Origin: Chroococcidiopsis sp. CCMEE 29
Lineage (GTDB): Bacteria; Cyanobacteriota; Cyanobacteriia; Cyanobacteriales; Chroococcidiopsidaceae
Assembly: GCF_023558375.1 (NCBI RefSeq)
Contig: NZ_CP083761.1
Span: forward strand, 3,916,001 to 3,980,000
DNA length: 64,000 nt
Direction of reading: 5' to 3'
Positions 53,001 to 61,620 of this stretch are shown piece by piece. Each line of letters opens with the position of its first letter. The first letter of the stretch is position 1. A program made the position numbers and the translations under genes. The notes beneath the pieces are model-generated. The model worked only from the letters and a program-made list of their open reading frames with translations. It was not told the DNA's origin and did not search any database.

Positions 53001-53504
53001 CTACACCACTCGATTCATAATTGTCCAGACATCTCCATCCGAGCGAACATGGGGAACTGAGATAGTATGAAATCCTGTAATAAAAGGTTTGTAGTAAACT
53101 TGCCAATAACTTGGACTGAGTTCATCAGCAGCAGCCTTGAGGGCTCGCAGTTCCTCCGCCAGTTCCGCTGCTAGTTGGTTAATTCGCTCAGCATGAACCT
53201 TAGCTCGTTTTTTTCCTTCCTCTACCTGTTGCTCTATAGATTTTCGTTGTGGTTCAGTTTGCAAAGCTTCTAATTCAGCCTGTTTCTGATTTAATTGAGC
53301 TTCTAGCGCTGCGATCGCATCATCTATTCCCTTAACTTCAGCCGAAACCTGTGCTGTTTCCCTCGCATGGCGACGGTAAGCATCAGCGATCGCCTCTGGT
53401 GAGACATCCTCTGGGAATACCATATCAACGCTGAGTGCAGCACGTTCCTGCCTTAGAGCCTCGATTTGCGAGCGAATTGCCTCTATTGCCTGGATTTGCT
53501 CCAT
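53001..53504 (-). CDS. Hypothetical coiled-coil protein, 167 aa
   Basis: Not recognised. The first two-thirds is a long helical region with heptad character (IEALRQERAALSVDMVF, DDAIAALEAQLNQKQAELEA, QVEEGKKRAKVHAERINQLA) and the last part is compact: SPSYWQVYYKPFITGFHTIS then VPHVRSDGDVWTIMNRVV. No signal peptide. It lies 20 bp downstream of thrB on the same strand, so it may share its transcript. Function unknown. Confidence 0.6.
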   Translation of the reverse strand: MEQIQAIEAIRSQIEALRQERAALSVDMVFPEDVSPEAIADAYRRHARETAQVSAEVKGIDDAIAALEAQLNQKQAELEALQTEPQRKSIEQQVEEGKKRAKVHAERINQLAAELAEELRALKAAADELSPSYWQVYYKPFITGFHTISVPHVRSDGDVWTIMNRVV

Positions 53505-53524
53505 GATTCCTTTCCTATTCAGAC

Positions 53525-54481
53525 TTATTCTCCGATCGAGCTTCTCGCTCCTTGGCTGTCAATCGAAAGCGATCGCATCTGTGCTGTGATTCCCTCCTGC
53601 TGCCAAGCCTTACTCATTGCCGTCTCAACAGCTGCCGCCTGTGCCGTATCCACCAAAGCTAACAAAGTTGGTCCCGCACCACTAATTACCATGCCATAAG
53701 CCCCAGCTGCCATAGCAGCTGAGCGCACTCCCTCATAACCTGGAATTAAAACTTGACGATAAGGCTGATGCAATCGATCTTGCAACGCCGCCCTTAGCCA
53801 GTCTCCCCGCCCTGTTTCCAGCCCCCGCACCAACAACCCCAAATGCGCCGTATTAAAAATTGCATCCGCCCGACTCACCTGTACAGGCAAAACCCGCCGT
53901 GCCTCCTGAGTTGAAAGCTCAAAATCAGGAATTGCCACCACTGGCACTACACTATCATCCCAAGAAACATCACAAATCTCCCATTCTTCGCGTTCTTGGC
54001 GTCTTTGCGGTTCGTTACCCTCTCTACTCGCTGCCAAACAACACCCGCCCAACAAAGCCGGAACCACATTATCCGGGTGTCCTTCCAAAGCGATCGCCAA
54101 CTCCATCACCTCAGTCTGATCTAAAGGTGAACCCGCCAACTGATTAGCACCCACCAAACCACCGACAATTGCCGTAGCCGAACTACCCAACCCCCTTGCC
54201 AAAGGCACACCCAACTGAATCTTAATCTGCACAGGTGGCACTGTCTGATCGAGCTGTTTGTATAACTTCACAAACGCCTGATAAACCAAATTGCTCTCAT
54301 CAGCCCTAACGCGCTTGGCTTCCGCACCAGTAACGGTAATACTAACTAAGCTGTCAGCACCTGATTCAAGGCGAGAAAACTTGAAAGAGTTATACAAAGT
54401 TAAAGCTGCACCGATGCAATCAAAACCAGGGCCCAAGTTAGCAGTGGTAGCAGGAACGGTAACAGTAACGGTTTTAGCCAT
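53525..54481 (-). CDS. thrB: Homoserine kinase
   Basis: GHMP kinase that phosphorylates homoserine for threonine synthesis. N-terminus VTVTVPATTANLGPGFDCIG, phosphate loop GVPLARGLGSSATAIVGGLV (about residues 90-109), EGHPDNVVPALLGGCCLA and AMAAGAYGMVISGAGPTLLA. Length 318 aa, a little longer than usual, because SREGNEPQRRQEREEW (minus strand, about nt 53984-54025) is inserted after GGCCLAA. That insert is a repeat also found in queA. The fold should tolerate it as a surface loop. Confidence 0.95.
   Translation of the reverse strand: MAKTVTVTVPATTANLGPGFDCIGAALTLYNSFKFSRLESGADSLVSITVTGAEAKRVRADESNLVYQAFVKLYKQLDQTVPPVQIKIQLGVPLARGLGSSATAIVGGLVGANQLAGSPLDQTEVMELAIALEGHPDNVVPALLGGCCLAASREGNEPQRRQEREEWEICDVSWDDSVVPVVAIPDFELSTQEARRVLPVQVSRADAIFNTAHLGLLVRGLETGRGDWLRAALQDRLHQPYRQVLIPGYEGVRSAAMAAGAYGMVISGAGPTLLALVDTAQAAAVETAMSKAWQQEGITAQMRSLSIDSQGARSSIGE
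53984..54013 (-). repeat. In-frame 'EPQRR' repeat, copy in thrB
   Basis: A 30-bp sequence on the minus strand that starts gaaccgcaaagacgc and ends gaagaa. It differs from 63841-63870 in queA at two positions. Both copies are read in the same frame, giving EPQRRQEREE here. Confidence 0.85.
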
Positions 54482-54613
54482 TTTGAATATTTAACCGCTG
54501 ACGGACGCAGATAAATGCAGATGATATCAGATTCAATTCTGAAAAATCATCTCTTGACTCTTCCCTTAGAGGAGAGTGTTTACTATGAAGAACAAAAGAC
54601 CTGATAAGAAACC

Positions 54614-55024
54614 ATGAAACTGGGAGCTATCAATCACATAGCCTTGACTGTATCTGCTCTAGAGCGTTCCGAGGCTTTTTACAACGCGCTACTTGGATTT
54701 TTGGGTTACGAACAGGGAGAAAAAACAGAGCAGTTAATTCTCTGGGCAAGCTCTAATAGTGTCATAACTATTTCCCCAGCAAACCCTAGATCACCCAATA
54801 AAAATCACGATCGCTATTCTCCTGGGTTGCATCATCTTGCTTTTAGTGCAGATTGTCGAGAAGAAGTGGATCGGCTGTACCAATATCTGAGTGAGCATGG
54901 GGTAGAGATTCTCGATCCTCCCACCGAATACGACTATTTGCCAGGTTACTATGCTGTGTACTTTTTAGACCCAGACGGCATCAAGCTCGAACTAGCTCAT
55001 ATTCCTAATTGGCCACCTGAGTAG
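54614..55024 (+). CDS. VOC-family protein (glyoxalase/bleomycin-resistance type)
   Basis: A 136-residue single-gene VOC protein: INHIALTVSALERSEAFYNA, LLGFLGYEQGEKTEQ, the metal His in GLHHLAFSADCREEVDRLYQ, and YAVYFLDPDGIKLELAHI with the acidic ligand. Not close enough to assign to glyoxalase I or to an antibiotic-binding protein. ATG at 54614. The following regulator gene (MerR type) is broken, so any control it gave is lost. Confidence 0.86.
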   Translation: MKLGAINHIALTVSALERSEAFYNALLGFLGYEQGEKTEQLILWASSNSVITISPANPRSPNKNHDRYSPGLHHLAFSADCREEVDRLYQYLSEHGVEILDPPTEYDYLPGYYAVYFLDPDGIKLELAHIPNWPPE

Positions 55025-55074
55025 GACAAGTAGTTCCTTCGACTGAACTGAATTGTAATGAGAGAGGCGAAAAG

Positions 55075-55897
55075 ATGCTGAAAATTGGCGACTTTTCTAA
55101 ACTCAGCCATGTAACAGTGAAAGCACTGCGTCTCTACGACCAGATGGGATTACTCAAACCAGGCTGGGTAGATGACTTTACTGGGTATCGCTACTACTCG
55201 GCTGACTAGTTGCCGCGACTGAATCGCATTTTGGCACTCAAGGACTTGGGTTTTTCCTTAGAACAAATTGCCAAGCTGCTAGACGAGAGTTTGTCACCAG
55301 CAAAAATTCGCGGAATGCTGCGACTCAAGCAGGCGGAACTGCAACAGTTAGTTGAGGAAGAACAGACGCGGCTGTCGCGAGTGGAAGCACGGCTGAAGCA
55401 AATCGAACAGGAGGAAAGTATGCCAAATTTATGAAGTCGTTCTGAAAAGAGTTGAGCCGATCAAAGTTGCATCGATCCGGGAAATCTTACCGGATTAAGC
55501 TGCTGTGGGGCAGCTTTACTACGAGTTGTATGGGTATCTTCAGCAGCAGGGCATCCAAGCGGGTAATTACTCTGGGGGGATTTGGCACGATCCTGGATAT
55601 AAAGAATCCGAGGTCGATGGGGAAGCTGTGGTGTCAATTGACGGTTTCATCCCCAGTAGCGATCGCATTAAAGTTTACGAATTACTATGTGTGGAAAAAA
55701 TGGCTTGCCTAGTTCATCACGGCAGTTACAACACCCTTAACCAAGCGTATGCAGCCTTAGTATCTTGGATTGAAGTTAATGGCTATAAAATTATTGGTTC
55801 TAACCGCGAGGTTTATATCATTGGCGGGAACGAACAGGACAATGAGTCTTATGTAACAGAATTACAATTTCCTGTGGAAAAAGTGGATATTAACTGA
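55075..55897 (+). pseudogene. Decayed MerR-family regulator with GyrI-like effector domain
   Basis: Reading from ATG 55075: MLKIGDFSKLSHVTVKALRL, YDQMGLLKPGWVDDFTGYRY then a TAG at 55207 where Gln is usual, then LPRLNRILALKDLGFSLEQI and the dimer helix. A frameshift lies near 55430, after MPN, and the frame continues YEVVLKRVEPIKVASIREIL then a TAA at 55496. The last part, AVGQLYYELYGYLQQQGIQA to TELQFPVEKVDIN, is a GyrI-like (AraC-effector-type) ligand-binding domain. The order is that of BmrR/BltR-type multidrug regulators. Two stops and one shift make it inactive unless the sequence has errors. Confidence 0.87.
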
Positions 55898-56243
55898 TCC
55901 GAGTCCCATTTTCTACAGGCATATTTGGCTCTAATAAAACTGTACCGCCAGTTGGGCAAACGGTCGCTAGAACCAAAACTTCAGACTTGATACCTGCTAC
56001 TTTTTTAGGTGGGAAGTTAACTACAGCAATAATTTGCTTTCCTATCAGTTCTTCCTTGGAATAGTTTTGGGTAATTTGAGCAGAACTAGTCTTTTCTCCC
56101 AGTTCGCCAAAATCTATCGTCAGCACGTATGCTGGTTGCCTTGCCTTCAAATTATCTCCAGCTTCAAGAATCGTGCCAACTCGAATGTCAACTTTGAGAA
56201 AGTCAGAGAAAGTAATTTCTTCTACAGTTGTTGTCATTAACAT
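55890..56243 (-). CDS. CsaA-like tRNA-binding (OB-fold) protein
   Basis: An EMAP-II/Arc1p-type OB-fold protein with FSDFLKVDIRVGTILEAGDN, KARQPAYVLTIDFGELGEKT, SSAQITQNYSKEELIGKQI, AVVNFPPKKVAGIKSEVLVL and PTGGTVLLEPNMPVENG. This pattern fits CsaA, a small dimer with chaperone or tRNA-binding activity. 117 residues from ATG 56243; an ATG at 56237 is equally possible. It overlaps the decayed MerR gene by eight bases in convergent orientation. Confidence 0.9.
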   Translation of the reverse strand: MLMTTTVEEITFSDFLKVDIRVGTILEAGDNLKARQPAYVLTIDFGELGEKTSSAQITQNYSKEELIGKQIIAVVNFPPKKVAGIKSEVLVLATVCPTGGTVLLEPNMPVENGTRIS

Positions 56244-56270
56244 TGCCCACCTACTTTAACAATTTTTACC

Positions 56271-57758
56271 TCACCCTTTGCGTAGGTAGTCTTTCAGCAG
56301 TTCCCCTAACACCGCGATCCCTCGCTCAATTTGCTCTGGTAAGAGGGTGAAATTCAGGCGGAGAGCAGGATAGCCTTGCTGTCCTGGGAAAAAGGGCGTT
56401 CCCTCAGCAACAAAAACCCCTCTTGATAAAGCTTGCTGGCAGATTTCCGATAGGGGTAAACCTGCTGGCATTTGTACCCAGAGAAATGTCCCACCATTTG
56501 GAACAGTCCAAGATGCTGAGGGGGGAAAATACCGTTGCAAGGCACTTAGCATGGCATTCCGGCTTTGGAGATGTTGGGTTTGCAAATGTGCCAGGTGATG
56601 ACGGTAATGTCCTGAAGCCAGATATTCACTGACAATTGCTTGAGAAACTGTGGAAACATGGATATCACTCAACAACTTGCGTTCCACTAATGGCTGATAG
56701 TGCTGCCCTGTCACTACCAAATAGCCGACTCGGATACCTGGCATGATAGTTTTTGAGAAAGTGCCAACGTAAGTTACGATATCTTTCCTATCTAAAGCCT
56801 TAATCGGAGCTGGCACCAGTTCAAAATTCAACCCTTCATAAGCGTTATCTTCAAGAATCACACAATCGTAGCTTTCAGCCAGTTGCAACAATTGCCGCCG
56901 ATGAGCTTGAGAAGTAGTGATACCTGTAGGATTATGCAACGTACTGACCGTAAAAATCAGCTTTGGTCGATAAGTATGAAGGTTTTTCTCCAACAACTCC
57001 AAATTCATTCCCTCTGCTGTCATGGGAATACCAATCACCTTTGCGCCCATGTTGTACAACAGCGATAACATTCCGTGCCAGGTGGGACTTTCTACAATTA
57101 CCCAATCTCCAGGTTTTACATAGTATTGAACTACTAGAGACAACCCTTGCTTAGAACCATTGGTGACGATCAAATCCTCTGGCGTTACTTCTAGTCCGTG
57201 CTGCTGTACCAACGTCCGGCTAATTTGTTGCCGCAGCATCAGCTGTCCTTGGGGCAGATCGTAGTTAAATAAGCTACCTGCTACTTGTTTGACTGCCCTT
57301 CTGGCAATTCGCGGTAAATCTTCTAGTCCCGACGCGAGAGAGAAACCGCTACTAAGGTCAATCATCCCCGGTTGGTGGCGTGCTTGCACAGATGCCATGT
57401 AGAGATTGAAATACGACCCTCCCTTCCATTCCTTGACTAGAGGCGGAGGCGGGGGTTGCTCTGAGACAATCACGTCTTGAGGAGGAGCAAATGTTGGGGC
57501 TGCATCTGGACAAGTAATCTTAGCTGGACTTACGAAATAGCCAGAACCTTGACGTGCCTCAACCAGTCCATCAGCTTCGAGAACGTTGTAAGCTTCAATG
57601 ACGGTTAGTTTGTTGACTCGCGTACTTTTAGCTAAAGAGCGAATTGAAGGCAGTTTGTCTCCAGGTTGCAACGCTCCGGTTTGGATCAGACGGCGGAGGC
57701 GATCGCGAATCTGCAAATAGACAGCTTTGGATGAATGCCGCTCTAGAGGAATTCTCAC
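56271..57758 (-). CDS. MocR/PdxR-type regulator (GntR HTH fused to aminotransferase fold)
   Basis: Transcription regulator, 495 residues: winged-helix domain at residues 1-75 (KAVYLQIRDRLRRLIQTGAL, SIRSLAKSTRVNKLTVIEAY, ADGLVEARQGSGYFV), then a PLP-dependent class I aminotransferase domain from about 115 with DLSSGFSLASGLEDLPRIAR, TVSTLHNPTGITTSQAHRRQ, the PLP lysine in TYVGTFSKTIMPGIRVGY and the Arg in LRLNFTLL. Such proteins (PdxR, GabR, MocR) bind PLP or its precursors and control vitamin-B6 or amino-acid genes. The divergent gene is a flavin-binding protein of the pyridoxamine-oxidase family, consistent with a B6-linked target, and a triple operator repeat lies between them. Confidence 0.93.
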   Translation of the reverse strand: MRIPLERHSSKAVYLQIRDRLRRLIQTGALQPGDKLPSIRSLAKSTRVNKLTVIEAYNVLEADGLVEARQGSGYFVSPAKITCPDAAPTFAPPQDVIVSEQPPPPPLVKEWKGGSYFNLYMASVQARHQPGMIDLSSGFSLASGLEDLPRIARRAVKQVAGSLFNYDLPQGQLMLRQQISRTLVQQHGLEVTPEDLIVTNGSKQGLSLVVQYYVKPGDWVIVESPTWHGMLSLLYNMGAKVIGIPMTAEGMNLELLEKNLHTYRPKLIFTVSTLHNPTGITTSQAHRRQLLQLAESYDCVILEDNAYEGLNFELVPAPIKALDRKDIVTYVGTFSKTIMPGIRVGYLVVTGQHYQPLVERKLLSDIHVSTVSQAIVSEYLASGHYRHHLAHLQTQHLQSRNAMLSALQRYFPPSASWTVPNGGTFLWVQMPAGLPLSEICQQALSRGVFVAEGTPFFPGQQGYPALRLNFTLLPEQIERGIAVLGELLKDYLRKG

Positions 57759-57830
57759 GATTTAGTCCTTTTTTAAGAATGAGAATTCGGTCATGTTTAG
57801 ACATCATAAATGATTCATATGTGCCTGTCC

Positions 57831-57886
57831 TAGTACAGTTTAGCTTTGTTTAACTAGAACAGTTGTGATTGAGTACCACTGTACTA
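57831..57886. promoter_or_regulatory. Probable MocR operator: two direct and one inverted repeat
   Basis: TAGTACAGTT (57831-57840) and TAGAACAGTT (57855-57864) are direct repeats 24 bp apart, and ACTGTACTA (57878-57886) is the same core inverted. GabR/PdxR-type regulators typically bind such direct repeats, and PdxR sites can carry an added inverted one. It lies in the divergent spacer between the MocR gene and the flavin-protein gene. Confidence 0.6.
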
Positions 57887-57976
57887 TTTAAAGTCCTTTA
57901 ATCTGTACCTTCTCAAACGAATACCCCCTAGATCAAAGTAGGTTAAGGCAGTCACAATTTCAGGCGGTTTTTAGCG

Positions 57977-58663
57977 ATGAAAACTTTTAATCAGCCGCTA
58001 CAGAGCACTAATACGCCGGAGGACTTTACACCAACTCAAAAAAGTACAGTCAAGCGCTCCCAACGGGGAAATTATGAGCGCCAAACCGTATACCAAATTC
58101 TAGACGAAGGGCTTGTGTGCCATGTAGGTTTCGTTGTTGATGGTCAGCCTTATGTCATTCCTACCGCATATGGACGAGTGGGAGACAAGCTATATATCCA
58201 CGGCTCACCAGCTAGCCGGATGCTACGTACTCTACGGGCAGGTATAGAAGTATGCCTGACGGTGACTTTACTCGATGGTTTAGTGTTAGCTCGCTCAGCT
58301 TTCCATCACTCGATGAATTATCGGTCAGTCGTAGTATTTGGTACGGCGTCAGTAGTAGAAGATATAGAGGAGAAACTGGCAGCACTCCATGCTTTTACAG
58401 AACACATTGTTTCCGGTAGATGGCAGGAGATTCGCCAACCAAGTTGCACTGAGTTGGCAGGAACTTTAGTGTTATCTTTGCCACTCATTGAAGTCTCTGC
58501 CAAGGTACGTACTGGTCCACCAATAGATGACGAGGCTGACTACGAACTGCCAGTGTGGGCAGGTGAAATTCCACTTCGCCTGGTGGCTCTAAAACCAATT
58601 AACGATCCGCGTCTTCAACCAGGAATAGTGCCTTCCTCTAGTTATGCAAGCAGACTTAGCTAG
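57977..58663 (+). CDS. Pyridoxamine-5'-phosphate-oxidase-family flavin protein
   Basis: FMN-binding split-barrel protein, 228 residues. Key stretches: YERQTVYQILDEGLVCHVGF, PYVIPTAYGRVGDKLYIHGS, PASRMLRTLRAGIEVCLTVT and FHHSMNYRSVVVFGTASVV (FMN and dimer contact region), then TGPPIDDEADYELPVWAGEI. Members of this group bind FMN; their reaction is usually unknown. It is divergent to the MocR gene, which probably controls it. Its first 41 bases resemble those at 58713-58754 (see findings). Confidence 0.87.
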   Translation: MKTFNQPLQSTNTPEDFTPTQKSTVKRSQRGNYERQTVYQILDEGLVCHVGFVVDGQPYVIPTAYGRVGDKLYIHGSPASRMLRTLRAGIEVCLTVTLLDGLVLARSAFHHSMNYRSVVVFGTASVVEDIEEKLAALHAFTEHIVSGRWQEIRQPSCTELAGTLVLSLPLIEVSAKVRTGPPIDDEADYELPVWAGEIPLRLVALKPINDPRLQPGIVPSSSYASRLS

Positions 58664-58717
58664 AGGCAGAGTTAGATGCACCTCAATGAATTCAAAATTC
58701 CAGGCAATATTCTAACG

Positions 58718-58990
58718 ATGAAAACCTCTAATAAGCCGTTACAGAGTGCTAATAATAGCTTACCCTCTCCAACAGTATTATTTACTTTATTTCCCACACT
58801 CAAAGCAATTTGGCAACATTTAATTCGCACAATTACTAGTAACAAAGAATTGCAGGTTTGGAAAACAACTGACCGTCATGGTCATACTTATTGGCATGCT
58901 TACGATCCGACGACAGAGCGCTCGATTAGCCTCGGTTCTGAAGCCGAAATGCGAATGTGGATTGAGCAACGTTATTACCAATCCAAGTGA
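58718..58990 (+). CDS. Hypothetical protein, 90 aa
   Basis: From ATG 58718: MKTSNKPLQSANNSLPSPTV then a hydrophobic helix VLFTLFPTLKAIWQHLI and the conserved-looking C-terminus ELQVWKTTDRHGHTYWHAYD, PTTERSISLGSEAEMRMWIE. I know similar short cyanobacterial proteins ending in the WHAYDPxT...EMRxWIEQRYY pattern, with no assigned function. The N-terminus copies that of the upstream flavin protein (MKTFNQPLQSTN). Probably transcribed with it. Confidence 0.65.
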   Translation: MKTSNKPLQSANNSLPSPTVLFTLFPTLKAIWQHLIRTITSNKELQVWKTTDRHGHTYWHAYDPTTERSISLGSEAEMRMWIEQRYYQSK

Positions 58991-59593
58991 TTCTCAACGC
59001 CAAATTAGCAGTAACCAAAAACGCAGTGTTTCAGTTAGCTCAAGACTTGAAAGTAATACCAGAAAACTAGATATGGAGCCCTTAACCTACATCATTCTTC
59101 ACGGGTGTTGGCTGGTTTTTTGTTGGCTATTCACCCATGTAGATGATCGACCTCTCCCTCCACCGACTCGCTACCTTAGTGGCAACCCCATCCGCAAAAA
59201 AACAACTATCAAACTGCGAGCCACACAATTTTGGTTCTAATCACTTACCGGAAAATTATTTGTGGGATGCTACCAATTTTAGATTTTGGATTGAGCAATT
59301 GGTGCTGCTAGACAGTTTCAGAGTAGCCATTTATAGCCTGCTTAACCGAAAATGGTAGCGATCGCCCAGTAGCCGCAAGTTCTCACTGGATACGTAATGA
59401 TGAGGAGGTTTGTGGAATGCACCGGATCAAGGCGAAGGCGCATGTATCTTCAAGCAAAGGTGTTTGATCGGGTTCTCTATCTTGGTGTCTGTGTTTTGGT
59501 GATTTAATTCAAGCTGAATATAATTTACGGTTTTAGCACAACAATAATAATAGGTATCCATGCTTTATAGTTTATCAGCGCTGTTTTACTTAA
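58991..59593. other. Spacer upstream of dnaG
   Basis: A 603-bp region without a convincing gene. An open frame from ATG 59073 (55 codons, MEPLTYIILHGCWLVF and a basic end) has a hydrophobic segment but no ribosome site and no family I know. The dispersed repeat attttagattttggattgag is at about 59278-59297. The stretch 59380-59590 shows nothing further; the dnaG promoter must lie here. Confidence 0.5.
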
Positions 59594-61576
59594 ATGCAAA
59601 TTCCCCGCCTGCATCCAGACACAATTGAACAAGTCAAACAACGGGCTGACATCGTAGATGTCATCTCAGAACACGTTGTCTTACGCAAGGGTGGGAAAGG
59701 CTTTGTTGGCTTGTGCCCCTTTCATCAGGAAAAGTCTCCTAGTTTTAGTGTTAGCCCCACTAAGCAAATGTATTACTGCTTCGGCTGTAACGCTGGGGGA
59801 GATGCGATTAAGTTCCTAATGGAAATAGGAAAGCGCTCTTTCAGTGAAGTGGTGCTGGATTTGGCGCGACGCTACCAAGTGTCGGTGCAAACTCTGGAAC
59901 CAGAACAGCGGCAAGAATTGCAACGCCAGTTATCTTTACGAGAACAACTATATGAGGTGCTGGCAGTAAGCGCACAGTTCTACCAACACGCCTTGCAGCA
60001 ACCTCAAGGACATCTAGCTCTGAATTATTTGCAATCCTCACGGAAGTTAAGCATAGAAACCATTCAGCAGTTTGGTTTAGGGTATGCTCCAACCGGGTGG
60101 GAAACCCTCTATCGCTACTTGGTGGAACATAAACGCTACCCAGTCCAACTGCTGGAAAAAGCAGGGTTGATTCGGCAGCGGCAATCTGGGGATGGCTACT
60201 ATGACTACTTCCGCGATCGCTTAATGATTCCCATCCATGACAGCCAAGGACGAGTGATTGGCTTTGGTGGCAGAACATTCAGCGATGAGCAACCGAAGTA
60301 TCTCAACTCACCTGAAACAGAGCTTTTTAATAAAGGTAAAACTCTGTTTGCCCTCGATCAGGCTAAGTCTGCTATTTCCCAAATGGATCAGGCTGTGGTG
60401 GTAGAGGGATATTTTGACGCGATCGCTCTCCACGCCGCCGGAATTAACAACGTTGTTGCCTCGCTTGGTACTGCCCTTAGTTTGGAGCAAGTACGACAGT
60501 TATTGCGATACAGTGAATCCAAGCAGTTGGTACTCAATTTTGATGCTGACTCTGCTGGCACCCAAGCAGCTGAACGAGCAATCGGGGAAATTGCCACTCT
60601 TGCCTATCGAGGTGAAGTCCAGCTACGGATTCTCAACCTACCCGAAGGCAAAGATGCCGATGAATACCTGCATACCTACACACCTGAACACTATCAAGAA
60701 TTGCTGAAAACTGCACCTTTGTGGCTTGATTGGCAGATTCAACAAATCTTAGCAAACCGCGACCTGAAACAAGCTAGCCAGTTTCAGCAAGTGGCTCAAC
60801 AGATGGTGAAATTGTTGCAGCAAATTGAGAACAGAGATACGCGCAACTATTATGTAGGTCACTGTGCCGAACTACTTAGCTTGGGAGATGCCCGACTTGT
60901 ACCCCTGCGGGCAGAAAATCTTTTAGCTCAAATTGCGCCTGTCAAGAATTATCAAAACTCAAAACCTGTGAAAAGGCAGCAGGCGGCATTAGCCCCTACT
61001 AGTAGTCTGTCTCCTACTACCCAAGCCTTCCCCGAGAAAGGCGATCGCAGTCTTTTAGAACAAGCAGAGGCTTTACTGTTACGGATTTACTTGCATTGCC
61101 CCGAACATCGTCAAGCGGTGAGTGATGCTCTTAAGGAACGAGATTTGCAATTCAGCCTTTCTCATCACAGATTTTTGTGGCGAAAGATTTTAGAGGTAAC
61201 GTCTGAGGATAGTAGGCAAGAGATAATCCATCACCTCGCGATCGCCCAGCCTCAACTAGATTTAATTTCCCACTTGCAACTCCAGTGCTTACAGTCTGAG
61301 GAGCAAATGACTCAGATTTCTCACCTGTTTCATGTGGATGAGAAGACACAGCACGACATGCTGCGCGCCTCTCAAGTGATTCAAGCCACTACTGCTTGCA
61401 TGGAACGGGTGCTATGTGAAAAACGCTATCGTCACTTTTTGGAGTTGTGGCAGCAAACCGATCCAACCACAGAGCCAGAACAAGCACAGTTCTACTATCA
61501 ATCACTCTACACAGAACAGCGGCGATTGCAAAAACTAGACCGACAACGCCAATTCTCTCTCCCTGACTTGTTGTAG
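59594..61576 (+). CDS. dnaG: DNA primase
   Basis: Makes RNA primers for DNA replication. Zinc-binding domain: VGLCPFHQEKSPSFSVSPTK then QMYYCFGCNAGGDAIKFLME (C-x2-H-x17-C-x2-C, residues about 40-63). RNA polymerase core with GFGGRTFSDEQPKYLNSPET and the Toprim acid site VVEGYFDAIALH (about 270) and FDADSAGTQAA. A linker rich in Ala/Ser/Pro/Thr (about residues 450-485) precedes the C-terminal helicase-interacting domain. 660 residues, normal. ATG at 59594; TTTACTTAA upstream is a weak ribosome region. Next gene is convergent. Confidence 0.96.
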   Translation: MQIPRLHPDTIEQVKQRADIVDVISEHVVLRKGGKGFVGLCPFHQEKSPSFSVSPTKQMYYCFGCNAGGDAIKFLMEIGKRSFSEVVLDLARRYQVSVQTLEPEQRQELQRQLSLREQLYEVLAVSAQFYQHALQQPQGHLALNYLQSSRKLSIETIQQFGLGYAPTGWETLYRYLVEHKRYPVQLLEKAGLIRQRQSGDGYYDYFRDRLMIPIHDSQGRVIGFGGRTFSDEQPKYLNSPETELFNKGKTLFALDQAKSAISQMDQAVVVEGYFDAIALHAAGINNVVASLGTALSLEQVRQLLRYSESKQLVLNFDADSAGTQAAERAIGEIATLAYRGEVQLRILNLPEGKDADEYLHTYTPEHYQELLKTAPLWLDWQIQQILANRDLKQASQFQQVAQQMVKLLQQIENRDTRNYYVGHCAELLSLGDARLVPLRAENLLAQIAPVKNYQNSKPVKRQQAALAPTSSLSPTTQAFPEKGDRSLLEQAEALLLRIYLHCPEHRQAVSDALKERDLQFSLSHHRFLWRKILEVTSEDSRQEIIHHLAIAQPQLDLISHLQLQCLQSEEQMTQISHLFHVDEKTQHDMLRASQVIQATTACMERVLCEKRYRHFLELWQQTDPTTEPEQAQFYYQSLYTEQRRLQKLDRQRQFSLPDLL

Positions 61577-61620
61577 GAAGGAGAAGGAGTGAATTCTCGC
61601 CCCTCGTCCCTCGCCCCTCA

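Noticed and set aside
59073..59240. 55-codon open frame with a hydrophobic stretch
   Set aside because: No ribosome site, no family recognised, and next to repeat sequence; kept only as a note in the spacer entry.
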